Source of the DNA: Ruminococcaceae bacterium UBA1865
GTDB lineage: Bacteria; Bacillota; Clostridia; Oscillospirales; Acutalibacteraceae
Reading direction: 5' to 3'
Assembly: GCA_002338255.1 (NCBI GenBank)
Contig: DDHX01000026.1
Coordinates: forward strand, 6,837-25,221
DNA: 18,385 nt
Part shown: positions 1 through 6,150 of the stretch, piece after piece
How positions within the stretch are numbered: position 1 is the first letter of the stretch
Layout: every line of letters starts with the position of its first letter
Position numbers and translations under genes: made by a program
The notes under the pieces: model-generated
Databases searched by the model: none
The model's input: only the letters and a program-made list of their open reading frames with translations
What the model was told of the DNA's origin: nothing

Positions 1-693
1 TGTTTCGGAAAGCCACCCGTCGCGGAATGCGCGCAGTGTATTCAGTTCCGCACAATCATCGCCTTTGCCCAATGAAGAACAAACCGCAGTAGTGATAAAA
101 CAGAGTTTTTTGCGAAAACCGGTGTTAATGTTTTCAAAGGTTGCTTTCCCAAGTGGATTTTTCGGATAGTGAGCGTTCCACTTTGCGAGGAAGTCATCCG
201 CAAGTAACTCTGCAGCCGGTGTTTTCAGCTCCAAAATAGCAGGTACCGTGTAGGCAACGATCATATAACGGCAGTCAAAAAAGCGAACGTCGCTTTCCTT
301 TTTAATTCCTTCGGATTCAAATTGCTTTAGAAAACGGTTAAAAAGCACGCCTGAAAAATAATCTGCGGCCTCATCATTTTCTGTTGCTGCAAGAGAGTAC
401 GCTTTCAACGCGGGGGAAATCAGACTGCAGTAATTCTGAAAATCATCTGGATATGAGCTCTTTTTCAGATTTTTTAGTACAACCCGGTATTTGAAAATTT
501 CTTCATTATTCAAAAGGGATTCCGCTTCATCCATCAGCCTTGCGTAATTCTCGCCAACGGTCTTTTCCGGTTTGGTAAGCAGTGCTTTCACATCAATTGG
601 CTGTGCGCAGTACATGCACACAATGTTTTCGGCATCGTCCGGCACTTGCAGTTCTTTTTTGCAATGCGGACACACAGCGCTGATAAATTTCAT
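1..693 (-). CDS. Zinc-ribbon protein with CFI-box C-terminal motif (partial, C-terminus outside window)
   Basis: An open frame of 231 codons runs from an ATG at 693 to the window edge with no stop, so the C-terminus is missing. The start is preceded by GAAAGAGG seven bases upstream. Residues 8-29 hold two CxxC pairs (C8, C11, C26, C29), a small zinc-ribbon as in many Firmicutes proteins that begin with a rubredoxin-like knuckle. Residues 30-190 are mostly helical and charged with no recognised domain and no membrane segment. Residues 198-205 read CFITTAVC, followed by a Cys-containing loop and an LRAFRDGWL stretch, which I recognise as the 'CFI-box' C-terminal motif of otherwise uncharacterised bacterial proteins. 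Its function is unknown and the protein is probably cytoplasmic. It lies downstream of the DtxR-type repressor on the same strand, separated by a terminator. I am fairly sure of the gene and the motif, and make no claim on biochemical role. Confidence 0.8.
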   Translation of the reverse strand, partial: MKFISAVCPHCKKELQVPDDAENIVCMYCAQPIDVKALLTKPEKTVGENYARLMDEAESLLNNEEIFKYRVVLKNLKKSSYPDDFQNYCSLISPALKAYSLAATENDEAADYFSGVLFNRFLKQFESEGIKKESDVRFFDCRYMIVAYTVPAILELKTPAAELLADDFLAKWNAHYPKNPLGKATFENINTGFRKKLCFITTAVCSSLGKGDDCAELNTLRAFRDGWLSET

Positions 694-710
694 GTTGTAC
701 CTCTTTCATA

Positions 711-740
711 AAACAGGCCGCCCCGTTTCGGAGCGGCCGA
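711..740 (-). terminator. Intrinsic terminator after the DtxR-family gene
   Basis: The stem GGCCGC-C-CCG / CGG-A-GCGGCC (716-738) closes a three-base loop with one internal mismatch. Read on the minus strand it is followed by the T-rich TGTTTTAT. It sits between the repressor stop at 755 and the start of the CFI-box gene at 693, so it should limit read-through between the two. Confidence 0.75.
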
Positions 741-754
741 AACCGTAGTGGTTT

Positions 755-1126
755 TTATTTGTTTTTCTGCGTATACTGTTTGATGCGTTCGAAGCTTTCT
801 TCACTGATAATATGTTCAATGCGGCAGGAATCTTGTAAAGCGATATCGCTGCTAACGCCGAGGGTCATTTCCAGAAACTGAGCAATCAGTGTATGACGCT
901 CAAAAACAGCGTTTGCCTTTTTATTTCCAGCCTCGGTCAGCACAAGGTTGCCGTTTTGTTCCATAGTAATATATCCGGCTTCCTTTAAGATACTCATCGC
1001 GCGGCTGACGCTCGCCTTGGTGAAATCCAGCTGATTCGCAACATCGATAGAACGGACACAACCATTCTCGTTTTGCAAAATCAGTATCGTTTCCAAATAG
1101 TTTTCCCCCGATTCCTGAATCTTCAC
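755..1126 (-). CDS. DtxR/MntR-family metal-dependent transcriptional repressor
   Basis: The frame stays open up to an ATG at 1201, but the best start is the GTG at 1126. It has AGGGGG seven bases upstream and gives a 123-residue protein beginning VKIQESGENYLE, the usual family start. Residues 5-70 form the winged helix-turn-helix (recognition helix around residues 36-50). Residues 71-123 form the metal-binding and dimerisation domain. There is no SH3-like third domain, so the length matches the short MntR-type class. The motif DSCRIEHIIS gives C101, E104 and H105, which line up with DtxR primary-site ligands C102, E105 and H106. H78 fits the conserved RH of the ancillary site. By my alignment, position 9 is Asn where MntR has Asp and DtxR has Met. 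A cysteine in place of the MntR Glu points to iron rather than manganese, but this is an inference. The protein is expected to repress metal-uptake genes. No obvious metal transporter lies next to it in this window. Confidence 0.88.
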   Translation of the reverse strand: MKIQESGENYLETILILQNENGCVRSIDVANQLDFTKASVSRAMSILKEAGYITMEQNGNLVLTEAGNKKANAVFERHTLIAQFLEMTLGVSSDIALQDSCRIEHIISEESFERIKQYTQKNK

Positions 1127-1172
1127 TATAAAACCCCCTAATGAGCATGAATCGTTTGATTGGTATTTGTTT

Positions 1173-1201
1173 ATTGTAGCATTGTTCATCAAAAATAACA
1201 A
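1173..1201 (-). promoter_or_regulatory. Promoter of the DtxR-family gene
   Basis: On the minus strand a TTGTTA -35 (1196-1201) and a TACAAT -10 (1173-1178) are separated by exactly 17 bases. They lie about 45 bases upstream of the chosen GTG start, which also argues against the longer ATG start at 1201, because that ATG would lie inside the promoter. Confidence 0.65.
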
Positions 1202-1220
1202 GCATCCCTGTGATTACTTC

Positions 1221-1234
1221 ATAGTTTTTACTAT
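1221..1234. promoter_or_regulatory. Candidate operator palindrome between divergent genes
   Basis: ATAGT-TTTT-ACTAT is a perfect dyad with five-base arms, placed between the divergent repressor and ABC-F genes and about 20 bases upstream of the repressor's -35. It could be an operator, but the region is AT-rich and such dyads arise by chance, so the call is weak. Confidence 0.25.
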
Positions 1235-1303
1235 ATTTATATTTCATATTTTATGATAAACTATAATAATAATATAATTTTGTTTTTTAATTTGGGAGGA
1301 ACT

Positions 1304-2902
1304 ATGCTTACAGTATCGGATCTTGGCCTTGGCTTTAACGGGCAAAACCTTTTTTCACATGTTAATTTACTTTTCACCGCCGGCAATTGCTACGGAGTGA
1401 TCGGAGCGAACGGTGCGGGAAAATCCACTTTTTTAAAGATACTTTCCGGTGAGCTGGAGCCGACAAAAGGCGAAGTCATCATTGACCCCAAACTTCGTAT
1501 GTCGGTGCTCAAGCAGGATCATCATGCCTATGATCCTTATACCGTATTTGAAACCATTCTGATGGGGAATCCCCGTTTGTACGACATATTGAAGCAAAAG
1601 GATGCCATTTACGAAAAGGAAGATTTCACCGATGAAGACGGAATTCTCGCGGCGAACCTGGAAGCGGAATTTGCTGAATTAAATGGCTGGGAGGCCGAAA
1701 CCGAAGCGGGCAAGCTTTTGCAGGGCCTCGGCGTAGATAATGGGATTCTTTATTCTATCATGAGCACCTTGACGGGTGCTGAAAAAGTGAAGGTTCTGCT
1801 TGCCCGCGCTCTTTTTGGCAAGCCGGATATTATCCTTTTGGATGAGCCGACCAATGACCTTGACAATAAATCCATCGCCTGGCTTGAAAACTTTTTGATG
1901 GATTACGACGGCACAGTCATCGTTGTTTCTCATGACAGGCATTTTCTCAACAACGTTTGTACTCATATTGTTGATATTGATTACAACAAAATCAAAATGT
2001 ACGTCGGTAACTATGACTTTTGGTACGAATCCAGCCAGCTTGTTCAGCGCATCATGCGTGATCAAAACAAGAAGGCGGAAGATAAAATTAAAGAGCTGCA
2101 AAGCTTTATTCTGCGCTTTTCAGCGAACAAGTCGAAGTCCAAGCAGGCGACATCCCGCAAAAAATTACTGGATAAAATCACCGTTGAAGAAATGCCGGCG
2201 TCATCACGCCGCTATCCGTTTGTCGGATTTGCGATGGATCGTGAGCCGGGCAAAGAGATTCTTGAGGTTACGGGACTTTCAAAAACGATTGATGGGGTAA
2301 AGGTACTGAATAATGTCAGTTTCCGTGTGAACAAGGGTGATAAGATTGCGTTTGTCGGTTCAAACGAAATTGCCAACACTACTTTGTTTAAGATATTGGC
2401 GGAGGAGATGGAACCGGATGAAGGCAGCTATAAATGGGGCGTTTCCACCAGCCAGTCCTATTTCCCACAGGACAACTCCGACTACTTCAATAACTGTGAT
2501 GAAAGTATTATCAAATGGCTCGAGCAGTACTCCAAGGATACCACGGAAACCTATTTGCGTGGGTTCCTTGGGAAAATGCTCTTTTCCGGTGAAGATGTTC
2601 TCAAACCGGTAAATGTACTCTCCGGCGGCGAAAAGGTTCGCTGTATGCTTTCACGCATGATGATGTTCGGCTCAAATGCGCTCGTAGTTGACCAGCCGAC
2701 CAATCATTTGGATTTGGAATCCATTACCGCGGTGAACAACGGCTTGATGGATTTTAAGGGCGTTGTGCTGTTTGCTTCCCATGACCATCAGTTTGTGGAA
2801 ACAATTGCGAACCGTATTATCGAAATTATCGATGACGGTGTGATTGACCGCATTTCCACTTATGACGATTATTTGGAGGCTCGCGACGGGATTCTATCCT
2901 GA
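1304..2902 (+). CDS. ABC-F family ATPase (YbiT/YkpA type) with degenerate second nucleotide site
   Basis: The start is the ATG at 1304, behind GGGAGGA with three to four bases of spacing. An in-frame ATG at 1253 lacks a ribosome site and adds a poorly conserved leader. The 532-residue soluble protein has two ABC domains and no membrane segment. NBD1 has Walker A GANGAGKST (34-42), a slightly altered signature LTGAE (156-160), Walker B with catalytic E181 in LLDEPTN, and switch H210. The linker at about 241-300 carries the RFSANKSKSKQATSR stretch typical of YbiT-like members. NBD2 keeps the signature LSGGE (439-443) and switch H493, but its Walker A reads GSNEIANTT (352-360) with Asn358 instead of Lys, and Walker B reads VVDQPTN with Gln464 instead of Glu. 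ABC-F proteins act on the ribosome in translation or antibiotic protection. YbiT-like members are housekeeping translation factors of incompletely known role. No clear terminator separates it from the next gene. Confidence 0.9.
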   Translation: MLTVSDLGLGFNGQNLFSHVNLLFTAGNCYGVIGANGAGKSTFLKILSGELEPTKGEVIIDPKLRMSVLKQDHHAYDPYTVFETILMGNPRLYDILKQKDAIYEKEDFTDEDGILAANLEAEFAELNGWEAETEAGKLLQGLGVDNGILYSIMSTLTGAEKVKVLLARALFGKPDIILLDEPTNDLDNKSIAWLENFLMDYDGTVIVVSHDRHFLNNVCTHIVDIDYNKIKMYVGNYDFWYESSQLVQRIMRDQNKKAEDKIKELQSFILRFSANKSKSKQATSRKKLLDKITVEEMPASSRRYPFVGFAMDREPGKEILEVTGLSKTIDGVKVLNNVSFRVNKGDKIAFVGSNEIANTTLFKILAEEMEPDEGSYKWGVSTSQSYFPQDNSDYFNNCDESIIKWLEQYSKDTTETYLRGFLGKMLFSGEDVLKPVNVLSGGEKVRCMLSRMMMFGSNALVVDQPTNHLDLESITAVNNGLMDFKGVVLFASHDHQFVETIANRIIEIIDDGVIDRISTYDDYLEARDGILS

Positions 2903-3011
2903 TTTGCGGCGCTCTTCAGTTGGACTGATATTAACCAAGCTATAGATCAATTGATTTAACATATTCTTGAAAACTGCGCGTTCTGTGATTGGACGGGAGG
3001 AGGCTTGTAAC

Positions 3012-3875
3012 ATGGCCAACGGTGAGTTTATCTTAAAAATAAATTCGAGATACAGCCTTTTCACCAAAGCGGAGAAGAAGGTTGCCGATTACGTAATACA
3101 AAATCCCAAAAAGGTTTTGTTTATGTCCATTACTGATTTGGCCGAGGCCTGCAAGGTGGGCGATACAAGCGTTTTTCGTTTTTGCAAAACAATGCAGATG
3201 CAGGGCTATCAGGAGTTTAAAATGCTGCTTTCCCTCAGTTTGTCCGACGATGGAGATGACAGGATAGCCACTATGCTTTCCGGGGAAGTCACGCAAAGCG
3301 ATACGAGTGAGAACGTTGCCCAAAAAGTGCTTCATACCAACATCAACGCGCTGAATGAAACTTTTGCACTTCTCGACTATGATCAGCTTTCATTAACGGT
3401 CGATTATATAATGATGGCAAAGCAAATTTACTTTTTTGGCGTGGGAGCATCGTTATTAACTGCATGGGACGCTACGGAGAAGTTTATGAGGATTACGCCG
3501 AACGTTCACTGTGTTGCGGATGCGCACATGCAGGCGATGGCGGCTTCTCTTTTAACGCCGGATGATTTGGCCTTTATTGTTTCCTATTCCGGTGCAACAA
3601 AGGATACGATTTTAATAGCGCAGCAGGCGAGGCAGGCCGGCGCCAGGATTATCTGCATGACGCGCTTTGCTAAGTCGCAGCTGACTGAATCTGCTGATGT
3701 GACCATCTTATGCGGTACAAATGAGGGTCCGCTTCAGGGGGGTTCTACCTCAGCCAGAATGAGCCAGATGATGCTGCTTGACCTGATCTACATGGAATAT
3801 TTTAAAAGAACCTATGAAACGAGCAGCCTGAACAAACAAAAAACATCCGGCGCTGTTCTTAAAAAGCTTTATTGA
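3012..3875 (+). CDS. MurR/RpiR-family transcriptional regulator (HTH plus SIS domain)
   Basis: The start is the ATG at 3012, eight bases after GGGAGGAGG. An ATG at 2967 in frame has no ribosome site. The protein is 287 residues, the usual length. Residues 1-77 are the N-terminal helix-turn-helix of the family, with the characteristic FTKAEKKVADYVIQNP and SITDLAEACKVGDTSVFRFC segments. Residues about 125-265 are a SIS sugar-phosphate isomerase-type domain, with the IYFFGVGAS motif and the conserved IVSYSGATKDT binding loop. Such proteins bind phosphorylated sugars or amino sugars and regulate their catabolism. The usual target genes (a PTS, an amino-sugar lyase or a kinase) are absent from both sides, so the ligand cannot be named. 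The gene follows the ABC-F gene after 109 bases with no obvious terminator and may be co-transcribed with it or have a weak promoter of its own. It is closed by a strong terminator. Confidence 0.88.
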   Translation: MANGEFILKINSRYSLFTKAEKKVADYVIQNPKKVLFMSITDLAEACKVGDTSVFRFCKTMQMQGYQEFKMLLSLSLSDDGDDRIATMLSGEVTQSDTSENVAQKVLHTNINALNETFALLDYDQLSLTVDYIMMAKQIYFFGVGASLLTAWDATEKFMRITPNVHCVADAHMQAMAASLLTPDDLAFIVSYSGATKDTILIAQQARQAGARIICMTRFAKSQLTESADVTILCGTNEGPLQGGSTSARMSQMMLLDLIYMEYFKRTYETSSLNKQKTSGAVLKKLY

Positions 3876-3888
3876 ATACAAATTTTAT

Positions 3889-3929
3889 GCAGCAGCTCCC
3901 GCTTTTTGCGGAGGCTGCTGCTGTTTTTA
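3889..3929 (+). terminator. Intrinsic terminator after the RpiR-family gene
   Basis: The outer stem is GCAGCAGC (3889-3896) paired with GCTGCTGC (3914-3921). An inner CGC/GCG pairing closes a TTTTT loop, and a TGTTTTTAT tract follows. This is a strong plus-strand terminator 14 bases past the stop codon. Confidence 0.9.
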
Positions 3930-3976
3930 TATCATTCTTTAATTTAAAAATAAACAGCTTAGTTGGGGATTTTTTG

Positions 3977-4005
3977 TTGACATAATATTCATAAAAAGAT
4001 ATAAT
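3977..4005 (+). promoter_or_regulatory. Consensus sigma-A promoter of the marR-citrate synthase operon
   Basis: TTGACA (3977-3982) and TATAAT (4000-4005) both match consensus perfectly and are separated by 17 bases. The predicted transcription start near 4012 leaves a leader of about 45 bases before the MarR start codon at 4056. A promoter this strong is often held down by a repressor, and the direct repeat just downstream fits that idea. Confidence 0.85.
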
Positions 4006-4011
4006 ATAATA

Positions 4012-4040
4012 ATCAAATGTTTACTATCATGAAATGTTTA
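4012..4040 (+). promoter_or_regulatory. Direct repeat in the leader of the marR gene, candidate autoregulatory site
   Basis: A 12-base element, AT(C/G)AAATGTTTA, occurs at 4012-4023 and again at 4029-4040, matching at 11 of 12 positions with a 17-base period. It starts at the predicted transcription start. Its placement suits repressor binding, perhaps by the MarR protein encoded directly downstream, although MarR operators are usually inverted repeats. Confidence 0.35.
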
Positions 4041-4055
4041 TTAAGGAAGTTATCT

Positions 4056-4514
4056 ATGATTAATAATCAATCCATCCAGACGGATGAGGATATATTTAAT
4101 TTTATTGTGTCTGTTCACCGCAGGCTGGAAAAACCATTTGAGGATTACTTTAAAGATAAGTTTACAAGCCTGCAGCTCAACGCATTGTGCATTCTGTGTG
4201 CCAGTGGCGAGATGACCATGAGCGAATTGGCGGCCAGCCTGCACACACCGCGCCAGCAAATGAGCCGAATGATTGAAAAGCTTTATGAAGACGGTCATAT
4301 TGTACGTAAATTTGATCAGAACGACCGGCGCAAAATTTGTATTTCCGTTTCAGACGAAACTGCGAAATACATTAATGGAGGCCGTGAAAAATTCGTCCAT
4401 GCCCTCAATGTCGCGTTTGAAGATTTCGACAAAACAGACTATGGGGATTTTAAAACCGCAATTCGTATGGTAAACAGAATTCTCACCAAATTCCCCCAAA
4501 AAGATAGTGTATAA
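4056..4514 (+). CDS. MarR-family transcriptional regulator
   Basis: The ATG at 4056 follows AAGGAAG with six bases of spacing. An in-frame ATG at 4017 would begin almost at the transcription start and is unlikely. The protein is 152 residues, the normal MarR size. Residues about 35-100 form the winged helix-turn-helix: the MTMSELAASLHTPRQQMSRMIEKL segment is the DNA-reading part, and FDQNDRRKICISVSDE is the beta-hairpin wing with the family's conserved D-x-R-R-x-x. The N- and C-terminal helices form the dimer. The citrate synthase gene follows after 25 bases on the same strand, so the two share the consensus promoter. The likely role is to sense a small molecule and control this operon. The ligand is unknown. 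Confidence 0.88.
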   Translation: MINNQSIQTDEDIFNFIVSVHRRLEKPFEDYFKDKFTSLQLNALCILCASGEMTMSELAASLHTPRQQMSRMIEKLYEDGHIVRKFDQNDRRKICISVSDETAKYINGGREKFVHALNVAFEDFDKTDYGDFKTAIRMVNRILTKFPQKDSV

Positions 4515-4539
4515 TAAATTAAAAAAGGAGATACTTAAT

Positions 4540-5916
4540 ATGGCAAAAAAAGGAAATGATGATTTTTTTGCAGTCACTCCTGAAATTATGGAGTTAACCG
4601 GCCTCTGTACCAGTCACAGCACGATTGACGCCAGCTTGTTTGCTAAGTATGATGTGAAGCGCGGCCTGCGTGATATCAACGGTAAAGGCGTTTTAACAGG
4701 ACTTACCGAAATATCGGAAATTATTTCCTCTAAAGAAGTGGACGGAAAAAGCGTGCCCTGTGAAGGGGAGCTCTACTACCGCGGTATCAACGTGGAAGAC
4801 GTTGTGCGCGGTTTTGTCGCTGAGAATCGCTTTGGCTTTGAGGAGACAACATATCTGCTGCTTTTTGGCGAGCTGCCGACAACGGAAAAACTAACGGAGT
4901 TTAAAAAACTGCTTTCAAAATACAGAACCCTGCCGACAAATTTTGTGCGGGATATTATTATGAAGGCGCCGTCCTTTGATATGATGAATACGCTTGCGAG
5001 AAGTGTTTTGACGCTTTACGCTTATGACGAAAAACCCAACGACACTTCGCTGCCGAACGTGCTGCGCCAGTGCCTTGAGATGATTGCGTTGTTTCCGCAG
5101 CTTGCGGTTTATGGCTATCAGGCCTACGCGCACGATATGGACCATAATAACAGCTTCTTTATTCACGCGCCGAAGCCTGAGCTTTCCACCGCTGAAAACA
5201 TTTTGTACATGCTTAGAATTGACAATAAATATACCGCGCTTGAAGCGCGTATTCTCGACCTTGCACTCGTTTTGCACGCCGAACACGGCGGCGGTAATAA
5301 TTCCAGCTTTACTACTCACGTTGTTGCTTCCTCTGGTACGGACGCGTTTTCGGTGATTGCCGCGGCACTCAGTTCCTTAAAAGGGCCAAAACATGGTGGC
5401 GCCAATATTAAAGTTATGATGATGTTTGAAGATATGAAGAAGAATATCGATGACTGGGAGGACGAGGAAAAAATTTCAGACTACCTGGATAAGCTTCTGA
5501 ATAAACAGGCGTTTGATAAGTCGGGGCTGATTTATGGCATGGGGCATGCAGTTTATTCGCTTTCCGATCCCCGTGCAAATATTTTTAAGAAATTCGTAAA
5601 AAGTCTTTCAGAAGAAAAAGGACTTACGAAGGAATACGGGCTCTATGCACTGGTTGAGCGTTTAGCGCCGGAGGTAATTGGCCGCGAGCGTAAAACCTAC
5701 AAGGGCGTCAGTGCGAACATCGATTTTTACAGCGGATTTGTTTACCATATGCTCGGTTTGCCCCCGGAACTCTTTACTCCGGTTTTTGCAATGGCCCGTA
5801 TCGCCGGCTGGAGCGCGCACTTGATGGAGGAGCAAATTAATGTGGGCAAAATCATTCGCCCGGCATATAAAAGCATCTCACCCCACAGGGAATATCTTGC
5901 TCTGGACAATAGATAA
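4540..5916 (+). CDS. Citrate synthase (Si type / 2-methylcitrate synthase family)
   Basis: The start is the ATG at 4540, nine bases after AAGGAG. The longer frame from 4507 overlaps the end of the MarR gene and lacks a ribosome site. The protein is 458 residues, longer than the ~370-residue short bacterial forms because of an N-terminal lead of about 60 residues. It condenses oxaloacetate with acetyl-CoA to citrate. The three catalytic positions are present: H249 in HAEHGGGNNSS, H336 in GMGHAVYSLSDPR and D395 in NIDFYSG. Citrate-binding arginines are visible at R345 (DPR) and R420 (ARIAGW). The family also contains 2-methylcitrate synthases, and sequence alone does not separate the two. No prpBD-type genes are nearby, so citrate is the likelier product, supplying 2-oxoglutarate for glutamate synthesis in an anaerobe. 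It lies in an operon with a MarR regulator and is closed by a terminator. Confidence 0.9.
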   Translation: MAKKGNDDFFAVTPEIMELTGLCTSHSTIDASLFAKYDVKRGLRDINGKGVLTGLTEISEIISSKEVDGKSVPCEGELYYRGINVEDVVRGFVAENRFGFEETTYLLLFGELPTTEKLTEFKKLLSKYRTLPTNFVRDIIMKAPSFDMMNTLARSVLTLYAYDEKPNDTSLPNVLRQCLEMIALFPQLAVYGYQAYAHDMDHNNSFFIHAPKPELSTAENILYMLRIDNKYTALEARILDLALVLHAEHGGGNNSSFTTHVVASSGTDAFSVIAAALSSLKGPKHGGANIKVMMMFEDMKKNIDDWEDEEKISDYLDKLLNKQAFDKSGLIYGMGHAVYSLSDPRANIFKKFVKSLSEEKGLTKEYGLYALVERLAPEVIGRERKTYKGVSANIDFYSGFVYHMLGLPPELFTPVFAMARIAGWSAHLMEEQINVGKIIRPAYKSISPHREYLALDNR

Positions 5917-5924
5917 AAAACACG

Positions 5925-5969
5925 ACGGCCACCATTCTGAAGTTGAGAATGGCGACCGTTTATTTTTGT
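5925..5969 (+). terminator. Intrinsic terminator after citrate synthase
   Basis: ACGG-cCa-CCATTCT (5925-5938) pairs with AGAATGG-cGa-CCGT (5946-5959), with two internal mismatches and a seven-base loop. TTTATTTTTG follows. Confidence 0.85.
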
Positions 5970-6050
5970 GCTTATACTAAAATCCATTAAAAACATGAAA
6001 TCACGTTTTTATAGCTGCAAACTGTAACCGTGAAAGTCGAAAAATTCAGG

Positions 6051-6064
6051 CGACAAGGCTGTCG
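6051..6064. promoter_or_regulatory. Small dyad upstream of the aminopeptidase promoter
   Basis: CGACA-AGGC-TGTCG is a perfect five-base inverted repeat ending four bases before the -35 box. It could be a regulator site. It is short, so the call is weak. Confidence 0.25.
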
Positions 6065-6068
6065 TCTA

Positions 6069-6097
6069 TTGACAATATTCGCCATTCAGCCTATACT
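6069..6097 (+). promoter_or_regulatory. Promoter of the Xaa-Pro aminopeptidase gene
   Basis: A perfect TTGACA (6069-6074) and a TATACT -10 (6092-6097) are separated by 17 bases. They give a leader of about 45 bases before the ATG at 6151. Confidence 0.8.
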
Positions 6098-6150
6098 TTT
6101 TAGTGTTTACATAAGATTAGCCAATTCAATGATATAAGGAGTAATGAACA

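Noticed and set aside
1253..1303. An ATG at 1253 could extend the ABC-F protein by 17 residues.
   Set aside because: No ribosome site precedes it, the leader is low-complexity Asn/Ile, and the ATG at 1304 has GGGAGGA and a start typical of the family.
1679..2101. A 140-residue open frame antisense to the ABC-F gene.
   Set aside because: It is fully inside a well-conserved gene, with no ribosome site and no recognisable motif.
2903..3011. A promoter for the RpiR gene (TTGGAC with TATAGA).
   Set aside because: The spacing is only 15 bases and the boxes are weak, so I do not call it.
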